Assembly (NCBI GenBank): GCA_963784065.1
Contig: CAWAQA010000002.1
Span: 186,001-250,000 of the forward strand
DNA length: 64,000 nucleotides
Origin: CAWAQA01 sp963784065
Lineage (GTDB): Bacteria; Acidobacteriota; Vicinamibacteria; Vicinamibacterales; UBA2999
Direction of reading: 5' to 3'
Shown: positions 44,007-53,878 of the stretch, in pieces
How positions within the stretch are numbered: the stretch's first letter is position 1
How the letters are laid out: every line of letters starts with the position of its first letter
Position numbers and translations under genes: made by a program
Notes under the pieces: model-generated
The model's input: only the letters and a program-made list of their open reading frames with translations
Told to the model about the DNA's origin: nothing
The model's database searches: none

Positions 44007-46808
44007 TCGGCCTTACGAACCGGTCTGGCATTTCGGCCGTCAGATCCCGCGTCCGATTGCAACCTGCGGACGCGCGCTCCGCACGCGCGGCCGCAAGCTC
44101 TGCGAGCGCCGCGAGGCCGCTCTTCTCACCCAGCCGGCGGTAGCTCTCGAACTGCGCTTCGTCGAACCACTGGTCCCCGGTCGTCTGCTGCGGAAAGTCC
44201 CCGTGCTGCTGGCTGTAGCGGTTGACGTCGGTCTCGAGCGTGGCGGTCAAGGTCGGCTTGACAACCAGCAACGTCCCGATCGGCGCGTGCTCGCCCTCCG
44301 CCAGGTGCCAGCCGAGTGCGTTGAGGTGCGCGCGCCGGTAGCGGATCTCGCCGCGCACGTACGCCTTCCGGTCCGCGGCGAGCGTCTCGCGTGAGAATGG
44401 CGCCAGCGACGGGAAGGTGATCTCGGCGCCGAAGTCGATGCGGCAACGGCGCACCATGTTGGCGAGGTCGTCGAAGACGCAGTCCGGGTCCGCCCCGCAG
44501 TCGGTCAGCACGATCGTCTGGCAGCCGCGCTCGACGAGCGAGTACACGCCGGTGTTCTCGAAGTGCCCGCCGTCGGTGACATAGCAGTGGCTGCCGGTAT
44601 CGGCGAGGGACGAAAAGAACTCGCGGAGCAGGTAGAACGGCCAGAAGCGCGCCTGTGGCGCTTCCCAGTCCAGGCCACCCGGCGTCGGGATCCAGTAGCC
44701 GAGCCTCACGTTCAGGAACGCCAGCAGCATGGAGGTGGCGGTCGATGGCGTCTGCGATCCCATCACGGGACTTGCCGCCGCGCCGGAGATCGCCACGGCA
44801 GTGCCAAGCGTCAGCGTTCCCGCCCTGTACTTCTTCCGTTGGGCGGAAGCCGGTGCGTGCCGAGCCGCAGAAGTGGCGCGAGAACAGGAACGGCGCCGCG
44901 GCGCGCTGCGCGATCACCAGATCGCTGCCGGTCGTGAGATTCAGCGTGGCGTTGATCAGGTGATAGGGACCGGTGCGCCCCGCGCCGCCGGAGATCCTGG
45001 CCAGCAGGATGTCGTCGTCGGGCATCGTCTCGGTGATGTCCTGCCCCTTCCTCGCCGCCCGATGCGGATTGGAGGCGCCCAGGTAGGCGCGTACGAGGCG
45101 CATCTTGTAAAACGCGTGCAGCGACAGGCGGTTGGGATCCGTCGTCCAGCCGATCAGGATGACGGTCGTGAACAGCAGCGCGAATATCCCGAGGAGCAGG
45201 CGGACCGGCCCGTCGTTGGCCCCGAGCATCAGCGGCACCGCCGCCACGGCGACGACCAGCACGGATGCCGCGCCGAGCAGTTGCAGTGTCCGATCGACGC
45301 CGGCGGCCTTGTGATCGGAGGCCGGACGACGGACGAAGCCCCACCACATGATGGTCACGAGGCTTGCGACTGCCAGGCCGAACGCGACCGCATCCGCACG
45401 GTTTCGCAGCGTGAGCAGCGAAGCCGCCGCGAGCGCCGCCGTCAGTCCCAGGACGAGCAGGAGCGGCGTGGTCGGGTGCCGCTTCTCGCAGAGCGCATAT
45501 CCGGCCATGGCCAGGGCGCCGATGAGCGAGACGTCGCGAAACGCCGGCGTCCACAGAGCGGCGTCGAGCGACCGCGACGCCCAGTCCGTGAGGCAGACGA
45601 GGCCGAGGAGCAAGGCGATCATCGTCAGCGACGGAGCGATGTTGATCAGCAGCCGCGAGATGGCCGAGCGCTGCTTCGGCGCAATCGCATCGGCTCCGCC
45701 GGCCGGCGCGCTGCTGCGCGCCGTGTGCAGCGTGCTGGCCGCCGTGGTCAGCAGTGCCGCGTACTTGGCGAGGTCCTCGGCGATCGTCGTGCGCCCGCTG
45801 ACGAACAGATACTGGATGAGGGCCGGGCCCAGGGCCACGAACACGCCAACGACGGCAGTGGCCAGCGCCGCGATCAATGCCACGCTCTGAAGCTGCGAGA
45901 CGCGGTTGCGGAGCACTTCCTTGTCGTCGGTGATGGGCATCTCCCGCGGCCAGAAGACGTGTACCTGCTGCCGCGGCGATGACCAGGGTCGAGATGACGA
46001 TCACCGACGTGGCCGGGCCGCCGCCTCCGGGAAGGCGGATGGCGACCGCCGCAGCGATCGCCCCCGACGCCACGACCGTGATCGCCCACTGGCCGCCGCT
46101 GCCTCCGCGCAGCAGGAGCAGCCACACCCCGGCAAGCAGGGCGAACCAGCCCAGAAACGTCAGCGGAAGGCTCAGGGCGGCGGAGACCCTGGCGCTGAGG
46201 CTGTCAGGATGTCCGAAGGTCCAGAGGAAGGCCGCCTGCGCGAGCACGACGCCCATGGCGAGGAACGGCAGCAACGCCGCCCACGTGAGCATCAGGTTGC
46301 GCCCGACAATGGTCATGGCGCGCCAGAGGTCCGGGCTCAGAGCACCCTTGCGGGGAATAAGGTAGTTGGCGAAGAGCCGCACGTGATGGATCGGATCCGG
46401 TTCCTGGGGCGCCTTGACCGCGCGCTCATGGTCGGCACACACCTGGTGACGCCAGGTTTCGACACCCTCGTCATCAGGGAACGTGCCCCGGGCCTTGGAG
46501 CGGGCGAGCCAGGCCGACCACCAGCCACCAAGGTACCCGCCTCCGGAGACGGTCGAGAGATAGTCGAAGTAGCCGAGCAGGCGCCCGCGGTTGAGCGCCT
46601 GCAATACGCCCAGGTTGAACGTGGCGCTGCGGATACCGCCGCCCGACAGGGCGAGGCCGGTCAGATCGCGTGGCGTGGCCGCGGGTAAGCGTGTGGCCGC
46701 CGCCGCGGATAAACCTGTCGCCGCCGCGTCGAGACGACGCTTTTGAATCGTCCGCCACTCGGCCTCGTAGACGTCGATCGAATCCCGCAGCTCGTCCTTA
46801 AGGGGCAT
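43996..46808 (-). CDS. Patatin-like phospholipase with multi-helix membrane region, two frameshifts
   Basis: About 937 residues after repair. ATG 46808 (MPLKDELRDSIDVYEAEW) is chosen over ATG 46847 because it follows GGGAAGG and avoids a palindrome. Patatin oxyanion loop LALSGGGIRSATFNLGVL, nucleophile Ser in LSTVSGGGYLGGWW, and catalytic Asp in CYVTDGGHFENTGV near the C-terminus. Between them about ten membrane helices are inserted (TWAALLPFLAMGVVLAQAAF; VALIAALATAVVGVFVALGP; and others). Breaks near 45955-45975 and 44815-44835 each need one base removed. Likely a membrane-bound lipid acyl hydrolase. The last residues (RPTSG) come from a family-B palindrome. Confidence 0.85.
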
Positions 46809-46830
46809 CGGAACCTTCCCCGACTTGGAT

Positions 46831-46847
46831 ATGGGGTCAGACCCCAT
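46831..46847. repeat. Inverted repeat ATGGGGT CAG ACCCCAT
   Basis: Perfect 7-bp arms around 3 bases, between the divergent patatin and PQQ-propeller genes. It could be an operator, or another dispersed palindrome; it also creates a false ATG for the patatin gene. Confidence 0.55.
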
Positions 46848-46889
46848 GGTTGTGGGCGGAAAAGGGCGCAGCCGGAGTAGTATCCCGGC

Positions 46890-48688
46890 GTGCGCGCTCG
46901 TCTTTCCATCGGCGTCGCCGTCGCCGCCGTGTGTTCCGCCGCTACGGCATACGCGCAGGCCCCCGCGCCCAGCGGCCGTCAGTTATTTGATCAAACGTGT
47001 ACGGCGTGCCATGGGAACACAAGCGTGAGCCGAGCCGCCGATCCCTCGGTCCTGCGGCGGATGACGCCCGAGCTCATCTATGACGCGCTGACCACCGGGG
47101 TCATGCGTACTCAGGCTGAAGGGTTGAGCGACGAAGGCCGCCGGGCCATCGCGGAATACCTCGGGGAACGGAAGCTCGGTGCCGGCGGTTCGCGCGACGC
47201 GTCGGCGATGCCCAACCAGTGCGCGGCGGGCGCGGCCATGGGCGATCTCACGGCAGCGCCCACCTGGAATGGCTGGAGCGCCGATCAGATGAACACCCGG
47301 TTCCAGCCGGCCGCTCGCGCGGCACTGCCGCCCGGCGTCGTGCCCAGGTTGCGGTTGAAGTGGGCCTTCGGCCTGCCGGGCGCCACCGCGGTATACGGCC
47401 AGCCGACGGTTGCGGGCGGGCGTGTGTTCGTCGGCGCCGACACGGGCTACGTCTATGCCGTCGATCGGGCGAGCGGCTGTGTCTACTGGTCGTTCCAGGC
47501 GCAAGCGGGCGTGCGAAGCGCGGTCGTCGTGGGCGCAGGCTCCGGACGTGTGGCCGCATATTTCGGCGACATGAAAGGCGCGGTCTACGCCGTTGACGCA
47601 ACGAGCGGCGCGCTGATCTGGCGCGTCGTCGCTGACGACCACGCGCTGGCCCGCATCACCGCGGCTCCGGCGCTGCACGGCGATCGGCTGTACATCTCGG
47701 TTTCGTCTGGCGAGGAAGGGGCGAGCACGAGCGCGCGCTATCCGTGCTGCACCTTCCGCGGCAGTGTCGTGGCCCTGCGCGCCGACACCGGACGTCAGAT
47801 CTGGAAGACGTTCACGATTGCCGAGCCGCCGCAACCGACGCGCACGTCCGCCGCGGGCGTGCAGCAGTGGGGACCGTCGGGCGCCGGTGTGTGGAACACT
47901 CCGACCGTGGACGTGCGGCGCAACGCTTTGTACGTCGGTACCGGCAACGCCTACTCGCGGCCGGCGGGTCCCTTGACCGATGCCGTCCTGGCGTTCGATC
48001 TCGACAGCGGCCGCATCGTGTGGTCGGCACAAGCGGTCGAGAACGACGCGTGGATCCCGGGGTGCTTGCCCACGGCGCCGGCGGCGAACTGCCCCGAGCC
48101 GCTTGGGCCCGACTATGACTTCGGTGCGTCACCGATCCTGATCGAGCGGTCCGGCGGACGCCGCCTGCTCGTCTCACCGCAGAAGAGCGGCATCGTCTGG
48201 GCGCACGATCCGGATCGGAACGGCGCCGTCGTCTGGAAGTCGCCGCTGCCGGGCACGCAACCTGCCGCGGACGGCGAGATGGTGTGGGGCGGCGCGTCCG
48301 ACGGACAGCAGGTGTACGTCGGTCTCAACACCGGCGGCTGACGGCGCTCGATCTCGCCACGGGCGGCGTCGCGTGGACGACGCGCATCGAGGCGGCGGAA
48401 GGGCGCCGGCAGGGGCACAGCGGCGCGGTGAGCGTCATTCCCGGGTTCGTGTTCTCGGGCGGCTGGGACGGTGTGCTGCGCGCGCTCTCAACCGAGACGG
48501 GCCGCGTCGTCTGGGAGTTCGACACGATGCGGGAGTTCGACACCGTCAACCGCGTGCCGGCGCGCGGCGGGTCGATGGGCGCCGCCGGTCCCACTATCGC
48601 GGGCGGGATGGTGTTTGCCGGCTCCGGCTACATCGGCGTGCGCAGCGGGGCGGTGGGCAACGTGCTGTTGGCGTTCGCCGTGGAATGA
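46890..48688 (+). CDS. Cytochrome-linked PQQ-type dehydrogenase (polyvinyl-alcohol-dehydrogenase-like), one frameshift
   Basis: About 600 residues from GTG 46890; signal peptide ends AYAQA. N-terminal cytochrome c domain with heme site Cys37-Thr-Ala-Cys40-His41, then a PQQ-like propeller: TWNGWSADQMNTRFQP opening, then YGQPTVAGGRVFVGADTGYV, FGDMKGAVYAVDATSGALIW, a CC pair in SARYPCCTFRG and VWNTPTVDVRRNALYVGTGN. Heme domain first, propeller second, is the order of cytochrome-type PVA dehydrogenases. Frame is lost near 48335-48342: LNTGG should continue LTALDLATGGVAWTTRI; a -1 (or +2) change, unlike most others. Substrate unknown. Confidence 0.88.
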
Positions 48689-48731
48689 GTCGCGGGCTCC
48701 GGGCTCGGGCGTCGTCGATCGCGCACGTATT

Positions 48732-48886
48732 CGTAGAGGCGGACCTTCAGGTCCGCCTGGCGTGTTCGCAGACCGGAGACCGCAGACGAGGTCGCTGATC
48801 GGCGCGGAAGCCGGACCGGATCTTCCGGCTGAAGCCGGAAGCCACGGAACCAGCGCCCAGGCCGACCTGGACGGTCGGCCTCTATG
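48732..48886. repeat. Repeat cluster: two family E and one family B palindromes
   Basis: GTAGAGGCGGACCTTCAGGT... (48733-48760) and GGCCGACCTGGACGGTCGGCC (48860-48880) are family E; CTTCCGGCTGAAGCCGGAAG lies at 48823-48842. They fill the gap between convergent PQQ genes. Confidence 0.75.
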
Positions 48887-48895
48887 AGGAACGGG

Positions 48896-49975
48896 CTATC
48901 CGAAGCAATACACCACGCCGTCGTTGGACACGATGACGACGCGGGCGCCGGAGATGGCGGGCGAGCTGGTGATGCCGGAGCCGGCCTCGAACTCCCACTG
49001 CTTCCGGCCGGTCGCGAGATCGAGCACGTAGAAGCGCCCGTCGCCCGAGCCGAGATACACGCGCCCGCCCGCGACGGCAGGCGAGGAATCGACCCGCGCG
49101 CGCGTCGGGAACGTCCACGCCGCCTTGCCGGTGGCGGCATCGAGCGCGTGCACGACCTTGTCGCGCCCGCCGAGCACCACGCGGCCGCCGGCGAGCGCCG
49201 CCGACGAATAGAACGGGAACTGACGCTCCTTGTCGCTGTAGCGCCAGAGCACCTTCCGCGCCTTCAGGTCCAGTGCGATCACCTCGTAGTCGAAGGTGCC
49301 GAGATACGCGCGATCGCCATCGACGACCGGTGACGCGCCGGTGTAGGCGCCGGTCGGAATCTCGTAGATCTGCCGCCCGTCGGCGATGCGAATGGCGCGA
49401 AACAGCTCGTCGCAGCCGGCCAGAAAGAGGACGTCGCCCTGCACCGAGGGCGTGGTGTGCACCTGGCCCTTCGTCTGGAACTTCCAGCGGAGCATGCCCG
49501 TCTTCGCCTCGAGCGCGTAGAGGTGCGTATCGTACGAGCCGATCACGACGAGGCCGTTGACGACGATAGGGGATGCCTTGATTTCGGACGCGGTCTTGAA
49601 CGTCCACAGCCGCGTTCCGTCGGCGGCGTTCACGGCGTGCACGACGCCGTCGAGATCGCCAACGTAGACGGCGCCGCCAGCCACCGCGGGGGATGATTCT
49701 CCGATGCCGAGCGGGCCGCCCGTCGAGTACTTCCAGCGCAGCTTGCCGGTGGCGAGATCCAGGGCGGCCAGTGTCCCGTTGGCCGCACCCGCGTAGACCA
49801 CGCCGTTGACGATCGCCGGCGACGAGTCGGACATGTCCCCCAGCTCGAAGCTCCAGAGGACCTTGAGGGAGGCGGGCGGCGCTTCGATGGCGACGCCGGT
49901 CAGGCGCGGATCACCGCGGAATTGAGGCCAGTCGGCGGCGGCCAGCGGGGACGCCAATGCCCCAAGACAAACCAC
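48896..49975 (-). CDS. PQQ-like beta-propeller protein, exported
   Basis: 359 residues from GTG 49975. Mature protein begins DWPQFRGDPRLTG and consists only of BamB/PQQ-type blades, each with (S)SPAV..G.VYVG..DG...ALDA.TG...W: SSPAIVNGVVYAGAANGTLA, SSPAVAGGAVYVGDLDGVVH, HTTPSVQGDVLFLAGCDELF, SSPAVAGGRVYLGSGDGRFY. No heme site and no visible PQQ-ligand set, so probably a binding scaffold. The leader from GTG is short (VCLGALASPLAAA). Open frame continues upstream through a CACAGAG repeat that encodes KKRSSLCLCASV, giving a better signal peptide but no ATG/GTG/TTG start. Confidence 0.85.
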   Translation of the reverse strand: MVCLGALASPLAAADWPQFRGDPRLTGVAIEAPPASLKVLWSFELGDMSDSSPAIVNGVVYAGAANGTLAALDLATGKLRWKYSTGGPLGIGESSPAVAGGAVYVGDLDGVVHAVNAADGTRLWTFKTASEIKASPIVVNGLVVIGSYDTHLYALEAKTGMLRWKFQTKGQVHTTPSVQGDVLFLAGCDELFRAIRIADGRQIYEIPTGAYTGASPVVDGDRAYLGTFDYEVIALDLKARKVLWRYSDKERQFPFYSSAALAGGRVVLGGRDKVVHALDAATGKAAWTFPTRARVDSSPAVAGGRVYLGSGDGRFYVLDLATGRKQWEFEAGSGITSSPAISGARVVIVSNDGVVYCFG

Positions 49976-50039
49976 AGAGGCACAGAGGCACAGAGAAGAC
50001 CTCTTCTTTGGCCTCTGTGTCCTCTGCGTCCGTGTGGTT
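49971..50039. repeat. Family-G repeat (ACCACAGAGGCACAGAG, inverted)
   Basis: ACCACAGAGGCACAGAGGCA at left and CCTCTGTGTCCTCTGCGTCC...GTGTGGT at right; a long imperfect hairpin that fills the space between two minus-strand PQQ genes and overlaps the start of the 48896 gene. Confidence 0.75.
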
Positions 50040-50047
50040 CGTGATCG

Positions 50048-51475
50048 TCACTTCACCGCGAGCGAGAAGAGCTGGTTGCGGTTGTTCAGGATGATCGCGC
50101 CGTTCGCGGGGACGATGGTCGAATAGACCGCGCTCCCCATGTTGATCTCGGCCAGCACCTTCTTTTCCTTGCCGTGCTGCATGACGATGACGTCGCCGTC
50201 CTCGTCGCCGAGGTAGACCTTGCCGTCCACGACGAAGGGCGAGCTCCAGACCGCGGCCAGCAGGTCATGCGTCCAGAACGGCTTCCCGCTGTTCATGTCG
50301 AGCGCGTGCAGGTAGCCGCTGAAATCCGAGATGTAGACGATGCCGTCGGCGACCGCGGCCGTCGAGATGGTGCGGCGGATCTTGTCGTAGTGCCACACGC
50401 GCCCGCTCTGCGTGATGTCTCCGCGCTTGGTCGCGTCGATCGCGTAGAAGTGGCCGACGCCCTCGCCGTGCTCCGGGTCCTGGCCGTTGCCGATGTACAC
50501 GCGGTCGCCAACGATCACCGGGGTGGCGATGATCTCGTTGCGCGTCCGCGGCCAGACCGCGTCCTTCGGGTTCGTGTCGAACTGCCAGAGCGGCTTCCCG
50601 GTCGTCGCCTCGTAGCCGCGCACCCAGCCGTCGCCCTGTCCCGAGACGACCTGCTGCACGCCGCCAATGGTGCCGACGGCGGGCGCCGACCACTGCCCGT
50701 GCAGGATGCGGTCCTCGACCGAGTTGTCCTCCCAGACCAGCTTCCCCGTCTCCTTGTCCAGCGCGATGATCGAGGGCGCGCGCGGCGACGGGATGTTGAC
50801 GTGGCTCTCGTCCTGCCCGTTCGAGGTATTCGCGTAGATCAGGTTTCCCAGCGCCACCGGCGAGGCGTTCGAGAGGTTGTGCGGATAGGACCCGACCTCT
50901 TCGAGCATGTCGAACTGCCAGACGACGTCCGCGTCGTTCTGGCTGGTGAGCTTCTCGTCCTTGCCGCCGTCGTTCTCGTTGTCGCGGAAGCCTTGAATGT
51001 CGAGGGCGAAGATGACGCCGCGATTGCTCGTGTAGTAGAGGCGGTCGCCGATGACGAGCGGAGACGAGGCGACGCCCTGGAACGGCCAGTCATTGGCGCG
51101 GCCCGACTCGAGCTTCGCGTGGGTGTGCTGCCAGAGGAACTCGCCGGTGGACTCGCGGAACGCCATCAGCACGCCGCGATCCCCGGGCTGCTTCGGATCG
51201 CGCAGCAGCTCGTTGTTCGTGCCGACGAAGACCATCCCGCCCGAGACGACCGCGTTGCCGTAGCTCTGCGAGCCGAGCTCCGCCATCCACTTGACGTTCT
51301 TCTTCGTCTTCACGTCCCAGTCGGTGGGGAGGCCCTTCATGGCGGACACCATGTTGCGGTCCGGCGTGCCGCCCCACATCGGCCAGTCACTGGTCCCCGG
51401 ATCGGAGGCCGAAAGAGATGCGGCGCCGAGTGCGAGCAGCGCCGCCACGAGCATGCGGAATCGACAGGTGATCAT
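50048..51475 (-). CDS. PQQ-like beta-propeller protein, exported
   Basis: 475 residues; ATG 51475, signal peptide ending SLSAS. Mature start SDWPMWGGTPDRNMVSAMKG matches the shared DWPxxxG entry motif of this cluster. Blades include GMVFVGTNNELLRDPKQPGD, SSPLVIGDRLYYTSNRGVIF, WSAPAVGTIGGVQQVVSGQG, ATPVIVGDRVYIGNGQDPEH, and SSPFVVDGKVYLGDEDGDVI. Longer insertions between blades than in the 48896 protein. No cytochrome domain. The gap to 51542 holds a family-C repeat. Confidence 0.88.
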   Translation of the reverse strand: MITCRFRMLVAALLALGAASLSASDPGTSDWPMWGGTPDRNMVSAMKGLPTDWDVKTKKNVKWMAELGSQSYGNAVVSGGMVFVGTNNELLRDPKQPGDRGVLMAFRESTGEFLWQHTHAKLESGRANDWPFQGVASSPLVIGDRLYYTSNRGVIFALDIQGFRDNENDGGKDEKLTSQNDADVVWQFDMLEEVGSYPHNLSNASPVALGNLIYANTSNGQDESHVNIPSPRAPSIIALDKETGKLVWEDNSVEDRILHGQWSAPAVGTIGGVQQVVSGQGDGWVRGYEATTGKPLWQFDTNPKDAVWPRTRNEIIATPVIVGDRVYIGNGQDPEHGEGVGHFYAIDATKRGDITQSGRVWHYDKIRRTISTAAVADGIVYISDFSGYLHALDMNSGKPFWTHDLLAAVWSSPFVVDGKVYLGDEDGDVIVMQHGKEKKVLAEINMGSAVYSTIVPANGAIILNNRNQLFSLAVK

Positions 51476-51489
51476 GTGTTTGTCTCATC

Positions 51490-51533
51490 GGCGGGTCCAA
51501 GAGGACCCGCCCTACGTCGGCCCTTTCGGACCC
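51490..51533. repeat. Family-C palindrome
   Basis: GGCGGGTCCAAGAGGACCCGCC, then CCTACGTCGG and a half-copy CCCTTTCGGACCCGG, between two minus-strand PQQ genes. Confidence 0.75.
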
Positions 51534-51541
51534 GGCGTCGC

Positions 51542-53804
51542 CTATTGCCTGTTGCCGGCCGATTGCGCGGTCGCGGCCGCCGGCTGGTTCGCCGTCATCT
51601 TGAAGTTGTCGAGATAGGCGCCGAACTGCGCGTCGATGAAGAGACCCGGCGCGCCCTGCCGGTTGCCGATCGGGTCGAGCTTCTCAATCGTCCACGCGGC
51701 GGGCTCAGCCTCGCCGACGGCCCACGCCTTGCCCTGCGCGCGGACGGCGCCGTTTGGAAGGTTCTCGACGCGCAGCTTGAGGTGATACCAGGCGTCGGGC
51801 TTCCACGTGAACGGCACAGCGGCGGTGCGCGTGGTCTCGGGCTCCCACGCCTCGATCTTCAGCCGCTGCGAGACGCCGTAGAGCACGAGCGAGTAGCGCT
51901 GGGCGGTGATGCCGACGTCGCCCATCTGGCGGCGGCGCGTCGACGCGCGGACGTCGGCTTCGAACGTGTAATTGGACCAGTCGGTGGGCCCGATGAACGC
52001 GCGAATGCGCTTGAAGATCGTCTCGTCCGGCGCTTTCTGCAGCACCTTCTGGCCGTCGAGCGTCGTCACCGAAACCTTGCCCGCGACCGCGTTGACCCAG
52101 CCGGCCGGCACCGCGCCGTCGGCATACGCCTCGAACGTCTCGTTCCACGGCAGCGGGCGGACGATGCGTGCGCGCGCCTGGCCGGTGAGCCCCGCCGCCG
52201 TCGCTTTGATCAGGCCCGCGTGCTCGGCCGGTTCACGCGCCGCCGTGAACGCCCCGTCGGTGACGGTCCCCTCCAGCCCCTCGAGCGTCCAGGTTGCTTT
52301 CTCCTCGCGCAGGAAGCGTCCCTTGTCGTCGAAGAGCCTGGCGCGCAGCCGCACGGTCTCTCCCGGCTCGAGCACGAGCTCGGTGGGCGCCACCTGCAGA
52401 TGCGCCGGTGCCCCGGCGCCGGTTTCCGCTGCGCGTGTTGACGGCGAAGCCGTTCACGGGCCGCGCCTGCCGCGGGCCGATCGCGTAGACCGCGTCGCTC
52501 GACACGAAAAACACGCGCCCGCGCGAGATGGCCGCGCCACCGAGGATCTGCTCCGGCGTGCCCTCGGAGCCGCAGCAGCTGGTGACGCTGTTCTTCAGCT
52601 CCACCTCGCTGAGGATCTGCGCGGCGTCCGCGCCGGGCCGGATGATGAAGAACTTGCCGCCGTCGGTGCCGACATAGATCTTGCCGTCGGCGAGCACCGG
52701 CGGCGCCTTCTGCGCGGTGCTCAGCGGCTGCGTCCAGAGCTGCCGGCCCGTGGCCATGTCGAACGCCATCAGGCGTGAGCCGTTGTCGATCTGGTAGAGC
52801 CGCGTGCCGTCGGTCACCGGCGACGAATACCCGGCCTCGATGCCCTTGATCGCCCAGCGCGTGGTCTTGATGTCGCCGGTCTGCGAGCCGTCGATGGCCC
52901 CGACCATTCCGAGCTCGCTCGTGTCGAAGTTCTCGTCTCCGTGCGTCACGATCACCGAGCTGTCCTTGACGACCACGCCCGTGTTGATCGCGCGTTTCGC
53001 GGCGACGAAGCTCCACACCTTCTCGCCCGTTTGCGGCTTGATGGCGTGGACGGCGCCGTCGCCGAGTCCGGCGATGAGCAGGCGCAGGCCGTTGATCGTC
53101 GTGATCATCGGTGCGGAATAGGCGGTGTCATAGGGCCGGCCGCCGGGGTTGGCCACGTAGATGACGTCGCCGGTCCGCTTGTCGAGGCCCATGAGGCGGT
53201 GCGCGCGGTTGGCGCTGGTGCCCCAGTTCGAGACCGCCGCGCTGACGATCACGAGGTCGCCGTCGACCAGCGGCGACATCGTGCGGCCGCCATGCGTCGT
53301 GAACGCGGCGAACTCCTCGCCGAAGGAGCGTTCCCAGAGCAGCTTGCCGTCGCGGCTCAACGCGATCGCCTGCGCGCCGCCGCTGAGGGCGTAGATGTTG
53401 CCCGTGTCCGGGTCAACCGCCGGGGAGGCCCAGCCAACACGGTGCGGCGGCACGTCGCTCTGGAAGAGGTTGAACTTGTACTCCCACACGACCTTGCCGC
53501 TGTCGGCGTCGAGCGCCATCACGCGCTCCTGCAGCGCCGTGCCGCGGCCGGCGGGGTTCTGCACGTAGACGCGGTTGCCCATGACGACCGGCGCCGAACG
53601 CCCGCCGTAGGGCACGCGCCAGAGCATGCCTTCGCCGCCAAGCGCCCATTTCTCGGGCAGGCCGGTTTCCGCCGACGTGCCATCCCCGTGCGGTCCACGC
53701 GCTTCCGGCCAATCACCGAGCGCCACGCGCCGCGGCCCCTGCGCGGAAAGCGACACCGCCAGCACGAGCGCGACCGCCGTCAGGACGTTCAACTTCTTCA
53801 GCAT
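51542..53804 (-). CDS. PQQ-like propeller fused to a C-terminal jelly-roll domain, one frameshift
   Basis: About 754 residues; ATG 53804, signal peptide ending SLSAQ. Entry motif GDWPEARGPHGDGTSAETGL, then eight-blade-like repeats (APVVMGNRVYVQNPAGRGTA, SPLVDGDLVIVSAAVSNWGT, APPVLADGKIYVGTDGGKFF). A vicinal CC in TSCCGSEGTPE recalls the Cys pair of methanol-dehydrogenase-type enzymes, though PQQ ligands are not clear. Frame shifts near 52410-52425; then VLEPGETVRLRARLFDDKGR (Ig-like) and a lectin/DUF1080-like sandwich (WNETFEAYADGAVPAGWVNA ... WYHLKLRVENLPNGAVRAQG). A carbohydrate-binding tail on the propeller is likely. One base removed restores the frame. Confidence 0.87.
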
Positions 53805-53878
53805 GCAGCTACCTATCGATATGACCGGGGATCATAGCGTTAATACGCGACGGCGGCGGCACGCATTTACTTGCCATA

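Noticed and set aside
50174..52441. 755-codon plus-strand open frame across two PQQ genes
   Set aside because: It spans an intergenic repeat and runs opposite two genes with signal peptides and blade motifs; composition is that of a mirror frame.
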